Translations under genes and position numbers: made by a program
Assembly: GCA_003152595.1 (NCBI GenBank)
Contig: PMAM01000152.1
Location: 18,227 to 24,841 of the forward strand
Direction: 5' to 3'
Length of the DNA stretch: 6,615 nucleotides
Source: Acidobacterium sp.
GTDB taxonomy: Bacteria > Acidobacteriota > Terriglobia > Terriglobales > Acidobacteriaceae
Shown: positions 1 to 6,615 of the stretch, piece by piece
Position numbering within the stretch: the stretch's first letter is position 1
How the letters are laid out: each line of letters begins with the position of its first letter
The notes under the pieces: model-generated
Told to the model about the DNA's origin: nothing
What the model saw: only the letters and a program-made list of their open reading frames with translations
Databases searched by the model: none

Positions 1-302
1 GCGGCGTCGTAGACGGTCAGGTTGTGCGCACGCGCCATCCGGAGCACGGCCGATTCATTCGGCGTCAGGTCTCTGCCGATGGGCAGATAAGACAGAACAT
101 GCAAAAACGAAGCGGTCTCTGTGTCGCTTAAACGCTTTCGCCGTTCGTTGACGATCAGCGTGTTGCGCACCTCAAACCACCAGTGCGCTGGGACGATGGC
201 CGAATCCGAAAGGAGCATGCGATACGCTGAGTCTGCTATATCGCTCGCCTCATCTGAAAGCGCCCAGACCGCGGTGACCGATGCGTCGATCACAAACGGC
301 AT
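1..302 (-). CDS. vapC: PIN-domain toxin, VapC-like ribonuclease (partial, C-terminus beyond window)
   Basis: Reading the minus strand from the ATG at 302-300 gives 100 codons without a stop up to the window edge, so the C-terminus is missing. The protein begins MPFVIDASVTAVWAL, the usual first beta strand of a PIN domain with acidic residue D6. Next come a PAHWWFEVRN segment with the second acidic residue, E44, and an LTVYDA segment with the third, D99. These are three of the four metal-binding acids of PIN nucleases; the fourth would lie beyond the edge. Known VapC toxins are Mg2+-dependent ribonucleases that cut tRNA or rRNA and are held inactive by a cognate antitoxin. The start overlaps the antitoxin stop by one base (TGATG at 304-300), which indicates translational coupling. 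The family is clear; the RNA target cannot be inferred. It could be labelled simply a type II toxin-antitoxin PIN protein. Confidence 0.88.
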   Translation of the reverse strand, partial: MPFVIDASVTAVWALSDEASDIADSAYRMLLSDSAIVPAHWWFEVRNTLIVNERRKRLSDTETASFLHVLSYLPIGRDLTPNESAVLRMARAHNLTVYDA

Positions 303-547
303 CAGTACTTTCTACCCTCGTCGCGAGCGGAGAGAATTTCTGCGATGGTAACCCGCTCCTGACGGCTGCGGAGCTTTTTCATTTGCTTCAGCGCCCACTC
401 GATCTCTGCCTGCCGCCGCTCCTGCTCCGGAACCAGCCGGGCGATCGGCTTGCCGTGCCGGGTAATAATCAGCGTGTCTCCGCGCTCCACGTCATCCAGG
501 AGCTGCAGGAATTTCGTTTTCGCTTCCGACGCCTGAATTTGCCGCAT
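302..547 (-). CDS. Type II antitoxin, Phd/YefM family (VapB-like partner)
   Basis: This is a complete 81-residue protein. The N-terminal half, starting MRQIQASEAKTKFLQLLDDV and followed by a TLIITRHGKPIARLVP segment, is the standard Phd/YefM fold. That fold dimerises, binds operator DNA, and is commonly found with PIN toxins. The charged helical C-terminal part, ending near DEGRKY, matches the usual toxin-binding tail of the family. The gene comes first in the operon and overlaps the toxin start by one base, the normal antitoxin-first order. The ATG at 547-545 has no Shine-Dalgarno sequence before it. A good -10 box ends only five bases upstream, so translation from a leaderless mRNA is likely. 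The ATG is favoured because it gives the canonical family N-terminus. By family behaviour the protein should repress its own promoter, alone or in complex with the toxin. Confidence 0.9.
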   Translation of the reverse strand: MRQIQASEAKTKFLQLLDDVERGDTLIITRHGKPIARLVPEQERRQAEIEWALKQMKKLRSRQERVTIAEILSARDEGRKY

Positions 548-552
548 GTCTG

Positions 553-581
553 ATTATCGACCGGTCGTTTCGACCAGTCAA
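553..581 (-). promoter_or_regulatory. Sigma-70-type promoter of the toxin-antitoxin operon
   Basis: On the minus strand, TTGACT (581-576) and GATAAT (558-553) are separated by exactly 17 bases. Each hexamer matches the sigma-70 consensus at five of six positions. The expected start point, about seven bases past the -10 box, falls at roughly 547-546, on the antitoxin ATG itself. This would make a leaderless transcript. Two of the GAC-N2-GTC sites lie within or across the -35/spacer region, so repressor bound there would block polymerase. Confidence 0.7.
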
Positions 582-593
582 TTGGACCAGTCA
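558..593. repeat. Three GAC-N2-GTC sites at 13-bp spacing, candidate antitoxin operator
   Basis: GACCGGTC (559-566), GACCAGTC (572-579) and GACCAGTC (585-592) begin exactly 13 bp apart. The first lies in a perfect 10-bp palindrome, CGACCGGTCG (558-567); the other two are the same palindrome with one changed base. Short AT-rich linkers separate them. Position over the promoter spacer, over the -35 box and just upstream of it suits autorepression by the antitoxin or its complex with the toxin. That role is inferred from position and family behaviour. Confidence 0.6.
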
Positions 594-602
594 CTTTCAG
601 GA

Positions 603-642
603 CAATAAAGAAGGCCTGCCGGGAACCGCCCCCGGAGGCCTT
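603..642 (-). terminator. Rho-independent terminator of clpB
   Basis: AAGGCCT (611-617) pairs with AGGCCTT (636-642) and CCGGG (619-623) pairs with CCCGG (631-635). Only one bulged G (618) interrupts the stem, and the loop is seven bases. On the minus strand the stem is followed by a T-rich stretch (CTTTATTG, 610-603). It lies 45 bases past the clpB stop and just before the toxin-antitoxin promoter, so it insulates the two units. Confidence 0.82.
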
Positions 643-687
643 GCCCTTTCCTGCTGTCCGCTGCCGGAATCACGCATTTCACGCGAA

Positions 688-3345
<2,658 letters not shown>

Positions 3346-3354
3346 AATTCCACT

Positions 3355-3424
3355 CCATTCGGCTAAGAAGGCGGTCAGCCAAAACGCGGTCAGCTAAAAA
3401 CCGGTTAGCGATAACCCGGTCGGC
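3355..3424. repeat. Left block of ~15-bp degenerate tandem repeats upstream of clpB
   Basis: On the plus strand, nine-base cores start at 3371 (GCGGTCAGC), 3386 (GCGGTCAGC), 3401 (CCGGTTAGC) and 3416 (CCGGTCGGC), exactly 15 bp apart. They are joined by A-rich linkers such as CAAAAC and TAAAAA. A degraded fifth copy lies at about 3355-3363 (CCATTCGGC) and runs into the clpB ribosome-binding site. The first two cores are identical; the others differ at two or three positions. The cores have the opposite orientation to those in the block at 3529-3583. Function is unknown: operator sites, remnants of a short mobile repeat, or an RNA structural element are all possible. Confidence 0.75.
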
Positions 3425-3440
3425 GGCCGCGATTGCGAAT

Positions 3441-3468
3441 CCTGCCTCCTGCCATCTTCCAACTTTCT
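3441..3468. repeat. Short pyrimidine-rich heptamer run
   Basis: Four consecutive heptamers, CCTGCCT, CCTGCCA, TCTTCCA and ACTTTCT, fill 3441-3468. The first two differ at one base; the later two are looser. The run lies in the gap between the two parts of the 15-bp repeat system. It resembles the short tandemly repeated heptamers found between genes in some large bacterial genomes. With only four imperfect units, chance cannot be excluded. Confidence 0.35.
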
Positions 3469-3494
3469 AATAGAACTTACGAACCCCGGTTCAA
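3467..3494 (-). promoter_or_regulatory. clpB: Possible clpB promoter
   Basis: On the minus strand, TTGAAC (3494-3489) and TATTAG (3472-3467) are 16 bases apart, each matching four of six sigma-70 consensus positions. It is the best pair seen between the hsp20 terminator and clpB and would give a leader of about 115 bases carrying the whole left repeat block. The -35 box overlaps a small inverted repeat, GAACC-CC-GGTTC (3481-3492). No convincing sigma-32-type or HrcA/CIRCE site was found for clpB, so this call is tentative. Confidence 0.3.
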
Positions 3495-3495
3495 T

Positions 3496-3541
3496 AAAAA
3501 AGCGGTCAGCGACCTGTGCAACCCAAGCGCTGACCGCTTTT
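3496..3541 (-). terminator. Rho-independent terminator of hsp20 (possibly bidirectional)
   Basis: AAAAGCGGTCAGCG (3498-3511) and CGCTGACCGCTTTT (3528-3541) form a perfect 14-bp stem with a 16-base loop. On the minus strand the G+C part of the stem is followed directly by six Ts (3501-3496), a strong intrinsic terminator 57 bases past the hsp20 stop. On the plus strand it is followed by four Ts, so weak function there is possible, although no plus-strand gene is apparent. Each arm contains one exact copy of the 9-base repeat core (3502-3510 and 3529-3537). Confidence 0.88.
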
Positions 3542-3583
3542 AAGCCTGGCCGGTTCTTAGCCGACCGGTTGTTCGCTGACCGC
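3529..3583. repeat. Right block of ~15-bp degenerate repeats downstream of hsp20
   Basis: On the plus strand, cores start at 3529 (GCTGACCGC), 3545 (CCTGGCCGG, degraded), 3560 (GCCGACCGG) and 3575 (GCTGACCGC), at spacings of 16, 15 and 15 bp. This is the reverse complement of the core in the block at 3355-3424, so the blocks form a long imperfect inverted repeat. The 11-base word TCGGCTAAGAA at 3359-3369 recurs inverted at 3554-3564, showing that linkers as well as cores are shared. The copy at 3529-3537 is also one arm of the hsp20 terminator. Confidence 0.75.
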
Positions 3584-3597
3584 TCGATCAGCTGCTC

Positions 3598-4089
3598 TTA
3601 CGCAGCCGTCTTCACGTCCTTCTTGCCTGCCTCGAGGCCGGGACCGCTGACGGCGACCTTGATCTGCTTCGGCTTGGCCTCGGCGCGCTTCTCCAGCTCG
3701 ATCTTCAGGACGCCGGCATCGTAATTCGCCTTCACGCCCTCCGGGTTGACGGTGTTCGGAATCGTGAACGAGCGGTAAAAGCTGCCGTAGCGCCGCTCGA
3801 TCCGGTGGAAGTTTTCTTCCTTCTCTTCCTTCTCGAACTTGCGCTCGCCCCTCACCGTGAGGACGTTGTTCTCGAGCTGAATGTCCAGCTCATCCTCCTT
3901 CATGCCCGGCACTTCGAGCTTGAGGACGATTTTGTGCTCATCCTCATAAATGTCAACCGGGGGCACGAAGGCCGCGGTAGTGAGGGCGTCTCCTTCACTT
4001 TGGCTCCGGTTGTAATCCTGGAAGAGCGAGTTCATACGGTTCTGGAGCGCCAGAACGTCACGAAACGGGTCCCAACGAGTAATAGCCAT
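3598..4089 (-). CDS. hsp20: Small heat-shock protein, Hsp20/alpha-crystallin family
   Basis: This 163-residue protein begins MAITRWDPFRDVLALQNRMN, the typical N-terminal arm of bacterial class A small heat-shock proteins. The alpha-crystallin domain spans about residues 42-137, with PPVDIYED at its start, LEVPGMKEDEL, LTVRGERK, the RRYGSFYRSFTIP strand (about 99-111) and the signature A-x4-GVL (121-128). A V/I-x-V/I-type anchor, IKV (143-145), follows and would support oligomer assembly. Family role: ATP-independent cytoplasmic holdase that keeps unfolding proteins accessible to DnaK and ClpB, which fits clpB as the next gene downstream. The frame is open back to a GTG at 4185, but ATG 4089 is chosen: GGAGG lies eight bases upstream, the protein then begins at the canonical family N-terminus, and the upstream GTG overlaps the likely -10 box. 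The gene is closed by the terminator at 3496-3541. Confidence 0.96.
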   Translation of the reverse strand: MAITRWDPFRDVLALQNRMNSLFQDYNRSQSEGDALTTAAFVPPVDIYEDEHKIVLKLEVPGMKEDELDIQLENNVLTVRGERKFEKEEKEENFHRIERRYGSFYRSFTIPNTVNPEGVKANYDAGVLKIELEKRAEAKPKQIKVAVSGPGLEAGKKDVKTAA

Positions 4090-4094
4090 TGCGA

Positions 4095-4102
4095 CTTCCT
4101 CC
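4095..4102 (-). promoter_or_regulatory. Strong Shine-Dalgarno site that fixes the hsp20 start
   Basis: GGAGGAAG on the minus strand (4102-4095) places GGAGG eight bases before the ATG at 4089. This supports the 163-residue form over the 195-residue frame that opens at 4185. No clear anti-Shine-Dalgarno pairing partner typical of a ROSE or fourU thermometer was seen in the ~88-base leader. Confidence 0.8.
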
Positions 4103-4183
4103 ATCAGATTCTTTAGCGTTGGCGCCGGCTCCACAGGCCCTTGCATGGGTCCAGCCGAAGCGGCCGTCACAACATCTGATGGC

Positions 4184-4192
4184 ACTATAGCA
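4184..4192 (-). promoter_or_regulatory. Extended -10 promoter of hsp20
   Basis: TGCTATAGT on the minus strand (4192-4184) is a good TGn-extended -10 element (TATAGT, five of six). There is no matching -35 box at 16-18 bp; a perfect TTGACA lies further upstream (4228-4223), too far to pair with it. The expected start near 4177 would give a leader of about 88 bases. Heat-shock control is plausible, but no sigma-32-type promoter is visible. Confidence 0.45.
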
Positions 4193-4220
4193 CAATCGAT
4201 GCAGAAAATATGAGTGCTAT
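4187..4220. promoter_or_regulatory. CIRCE-like inverted repeat over the hsp20 promoter
   Basis: ATAGCAC (4187-4193) and GTGCTAT (4214-4220) are perfect 7-bp inverted arms 20 bp apart. On the minus strand the upstream arm reads ATAGCACTC (4220-4212), eight of nine bases of the left half of the HrcA operator CIRCE (TTAGCACTC-N9-GAGTGCTAA). The downstream arm reads TTGTGCTAT (4195-4187), six of nine bases of the right half. The gap between the nine-base half-sites is 16, not 9, so this is not a canonical CIRCE. The downstream arm overlaps the -10 box, a position suited to a repressor. Confidence 0.4.
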
Positions 4221-4354
4221 GTTGTCAATCATCACGGGAGCAATATGGCACTGATTCTTAAACATTTAACGAGCGCGGCCGCCAACTGCTGTCGTGACTC
4301 GCCTCTCCAGGTCGCCGTGTGTGCGCGAAGCGCGGCTGCCTGGACGGCCAGTCC

Positions 4355-6615
4355 CTAATAGACGATCTTCAGGGAGAACTGAATCTGCCGCGAGGTTCCG
4401 GCGGTCTTGCTGATGACGCCGAACCCCGACCCCTGGATCGTGTTAGCCGGCAGCCCCATGTTGACGGTGTTGAACATGTTGAAGAACTCGGCACGGAACT
4501 GCACGTCCGCGGCTTCGAGGCCGCTCTTGCGCTGGCCGATTGGCGTGTCCTTGATGACGGCGTAGTCGAAGTCGTAGTACGCCGGGCCGCGGAAGGTGTT
4601 GCGCCCGAGTGTGCCGAAGCGGCCTACATTGGGGCCGGTCCCGCCTGGCACGTTGATGGGAATCGAGAAGAACGAGGCTGCGTTTTCCGCGCCGCGCCCG
4701 AAGTAGTCTTCACGCGCGCGCGTCGAGCTATGCGCGGTCGACAGGTGCGGTTTGGCGATCGGGTCCGGCCGGTCGGCGCCCTGTGTGCCGTAGCCGGTCT
4801 GCTGGATTCCGGAGTAGACCGTGAACGGCGAGCCGCTGGAGATCGACGAAATGCTCAGCAGTTCCCACCCGGATGACCACCTTCTGATCTGCGGTCCACT
4901 GAGCCAGCCCAGCTCCTGCAAATGCAGATCCTGCGCGGCGCTCACGCTGAACCCATGCGCTACATCGAAATTCGAGGGGCCTCTTTCGGGATGGGTGTTG
5001 AAGGGATTCTGCGGCAGCGGCAGCGCCATCGCGCCCGTGGATCCGGTTCCGCCAATCACCCCGCTCGTGTCGTCGATCGACTTCGACCAGGTGTACCCGG
5101 CCTGGATTCCCGGCCCGCCATGCTTGACCGCGCCGGAAAGCGAGGTCTGCAGCGCGTGATAGGACGAGTGGGCGGTGGCCTCGATGACATTCTCGAGCCC
5201 GAAGCCGCCCGTCACCGCGCCCGTACTGTCGAAGGTGGTGAAGGGCGCGAAGCCGCGCTCGGCTCCGGGATACGCATTTGGAAACGCGGCCCTCGGCAGA
5301 CGGAAGCTGGCTGTGCCGACGTAACCGGCATCGGCGGTGAGCCCCAGGAATGTCTTCTCGAGGCCGAGGGTCCATGTCTGGAGGAATGCATCGCCGAAGC
5401 GCCGATCGATGGCACTCAGACTGAGCAGCGAAAGCTGATGCCCAGGCGCCAGGGTGGCCAGATCGTGCTGGTAGCGGTCCACATCCATGGCCGTGTTCGC
5501 CGGCAGTTTCTTCAGCGGCCACGTCGTGAAGACGTTTTGCCCGCTGAGTGTATACGTCTGCGGGAGCTGATCGGGGCTGATCTGAAAGCCATAAGCTACT
5601 TCTCCCGCCTTCGACGCATTCACGCGCGGATAGACCGCGAAGGGCGTCGAGCCGGTGAGGAAATTGTCCTGCCAGCTGTTGGGCGGGATCACGGTGATCG
5701 CACCGCCGGCGTGCACGCGGAGGTCGTGCGGCGCGTTCCAGCTCAGCTGCACGCGCGGTCCCCAGCCGTTCCAGCCGGAGCGGTACCCGGGCTGCGGATT
5801 GATCACGTAGGTCTGCTGCTGACCCGGCGGCGGAGAGACGTTCAGAAAGCTCGAGGTTCGGTGGGCGCGCTCCGTGATGGGCGAATAGACCTCATAGCGC
5901 AACCCGTAGTCAAGCGCCCAACGGTCATTGATCTTCCAGGTGTCCTGGAAGTACGCGTTCACATCGTTGCGGTTGATGGCCGCCGGCCCGATGTGTGCGC
6001 CGCTGGAAACTTCCGGCGGCGCGACCGCCACCGTGTACGAATACGGATAGCCGACGAGCAGGCTGGCCAGGGTGTTGGGCAAAGGATCGCCGGGGTTCAC
6101 GTTGTGCGTCCCGCTTTGCGAGGGGATGAAGATGGGCGAATATACCGTGCCGCCGCCGAAGTCATATTCGCCGTTTGGGCTGATGCCGAAATAGGTCGTA
6201 TCGCGATTGAGCCGCGCCTCGATGCCCCATTTCCACGTGTGCCGCGCGTGCGTCCAGGTGAAATTCTGCTGGCCCTGGAAGAGGTTGCCATACGCCTGCA
6301 TCACCGACCCGGCTGCCAGATCGAATCCCTCGTAGAGCCCGTCGTTGAACTTCACGGCCGGATCGACATGGTTCGGCGTCGGAAACCCCGGCGTTGTGCG
6401 GGTGATGCTGAAGATCGACTCCCACGAGAAGTGTGGCGACTGCGTGCGCGTGTAGCGGAACTCGTCGTTGCGCTGGCGGTCGACGTACTGCACGCCGAAG
6501 GTCTTGTCGATCGTGGTCTGATCCGGATTCGTTGTCGGGCCGGTCAGGTTGTCGTAGTTGAATCGCGCCAGGAAAGCGCCTTTCGCGCCCAGTTGCTGAT
6601 CGATGCGGATCGAGA
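4355..6615 (-). CDS. TonB-dependent receptor, Oar-like outer-membrane beta-barrel protein (partial, N-terminus beyond window)
   Basis: About 752 residues are visible. The frame is open to the window edge, so the GTG at 6493 is an internal valine and not the start. The codons before it (SIRIDQQLGAKGAFLARFNYD) read as another barrel strand pair. Alternating hydrophobic and aromatic strands run throughout. Recognisable family segments are YFQDTWKINDRWALDYGLRY (about 5894-5953), HALQTSLSGA near 5140, AGYTWSKSIDD near 5080, FRAEFFNMFN near 4480, and a C-terminal QFSLKIVY ending in an aromatic residue, as needed for Bam-mediated insertion. The missing N-terminus should hold the signal peptide, a carboxypeptidase-regulatory-like domain and the plug. 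Such proteins import or bind large substrates, often glycans or peptides; the substrate cannot be told here. The family is heavily duplicated in Acidobacteriota. No convincing terminator follows the TAG stop, and 4229-4354 shows nothing else recognisable. Confidence 0.9.
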   Translation of the reverse strand, partial: SIRIDQQLGAKGAFLARFNYDNLTGPTTNPDQTTIDKTFGVQYVDRQRNDEFRYTRTQSPHFSWESIFSITRTTPGFPTPNHVDPAVKFNDGLYEGFDLAAGSVMQAYGNLFQGQQNFTWTHARHTWKWGIEARLNRDTTYFGISPNGEYDFGGGTVYSPIFIPSQSGTHNVNPGDPLPNTLASLLVGYPYSYTVAVAPPEVSSGAHIGPAAINRNDVNAYFQDTWKINDRWALDYGLRYEVYSPITERAHRTSSFLNVSPPPGQQQTYVINPQPGYRSGWNGWGPRVQLSWNAPHDLRVHAGGAITVIPPNSWQDNFLTGSTPFAVYPRVNASKAGEVAYGFQISPDQLPQTYTLSGQNVFTTWPLKKLPANTAMDVDRYQHDLATLAPGHQLSLLSLSAIDRRFGDAFLQTWTLGLEKTFLGLTADAGYVGTASFRLPRAAFPNAYPGAERGFAPFTTFDSTGAVTGGFGLENVIEATAHSSYHALQTSLSGAVKHGGPGIQAGYTWSKSIDDTSGVIGGTGSTGAMALPLPQNPFNTHPERGPSNFDVAHGFSVSAAQDLHLQELGWLSGPQIRRWSSGWELLSISSISSGSPFTVYSGIQQTGYGTQGADRPDPIAKPHLSTAHSSTRAREDYFGRGAENAASFFSIPINVPGGTGPNVGRFGTLGRNTFRGPAYYDFDYAVIKDTPIGQRKSGLEAADVQFRAEFFNMFNTVNMGLPANTIQGSGFGVISKTAGTSRQIQFSLKIVY

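Noticed and set aside
3355..3583. CRISPR array
   Set aside because: The cores are only about nine bases, the spacers about six bases and A-rich, the repeats degenerate, and the two blocks opposed; none of this fits CRISPR architecture.
3346..3597. HspR/HAIR or canonical CIRCE operator upstream of clpB
   Set aside because: No CTTGAGT-N7-ACTCAAG-like or TTAGCACTC-N9-GAGTGCTAA-like sequence was found in this interval.
4090..4185. N-terminal extension of Hsp20 from a GTG at 4185 (195 residues)
   Set aside because: The GTG lies inside the likely -10 box. A strong GGAGG precedes the ATG at 4089, and the family N-terminus (MAITRWDPF) starts there.
4342..4354. Terminator hairpin just after the receptor stop (GGAC-GGCCA-GTCC)
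   Set aside because: The stem is only four base pairs and no T-run follows on the minus strand.
4319..4876. 185-codon plus-strand open frame opposite the receptor C-terminus
   Set aside because: It is antisense to a well-supported beta-barrel coding region and its composition is typical of a complement frame.
4355..6493. Receptor as a complete 712-residue gene starting at GTG 6493
   Set aside because: The frame stays open to the window edge with barrel-like sequence before the GTG, and no signal peptide or plug is present, so the gene is 5'-truncated by the window.

Overview
The window is GC-rich. The one large protein family in it that is informative about lineage is an Oar-like TonB-dependent outer-membrane receptor of the type greatly expanded in Acidobacteriota (Bryobacter/Solibacter-like groups). 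Together with the style of the Hsp20 and ClpB proteins, this suggests a chromosomal fragment of a Gram-negative acidobacterium. That placement is an inference from protein style, not a database match. All five genes that can be supported lie on the minus strand, so the window is best read from right to left. The long plus-strand open frames are antisense shadows of clpB and the receptor.

From right to left: (1) 6615-4355 is the C-terminal part (about 752 residues) of an outer-membrane beta-barrel receptor whose N-terminus lies outside the window. (2) 4354-4090 is a spacer and leader holding an extended -10 promoter flanked by CIRCE-like half-sites and a strong Shine-Dalgarno sequence. (3) 4089-3598 is an Hsp20/alpha-crystallin small heat-shock protein. 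(4) 3597-3346 is a 252-bp intergenic region dense in repeats. It has two opposed blocks of a ~15-bp degenerate repeat (core GCGGTCAGC / GCTGACCGC), a rho-independent terminator whose stem is made from one repeat of each block, and a short pyrimidine-rich heptamer run. (5) 3345-688 is a full-length ClpB disaggregase. (6) 687-548 holds the clpB terminator and the promoter/operator of the next operon. (7) 547-302 and 302-1 are a Phd/YefM-type antitoxin and a PIN-domain toxin (VapBC-like), overlapping by one base; the toxin is cut by the window edge.

Functionally, hsp20 and clpB form a protein-quality-control pair: the small heat-shock protein holds unfolding proteins in a form that ClpB, with DnaK, can extract and refold. 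They are adjacent and co-oriented but separated by a strong terminator, so they are probably separate transcription units with limited read-through. The toxin-antitoxin operon has a good sigma-70-like promoter that ends almost at the antitoxin ATG, predicting a leaderless mRNA, with three evenly spaced GAC-N2-GTC sites over the promoter as the likely autoregulatory operator. The least explained part of the window is the hsp20-clpB intergenic repeat system.
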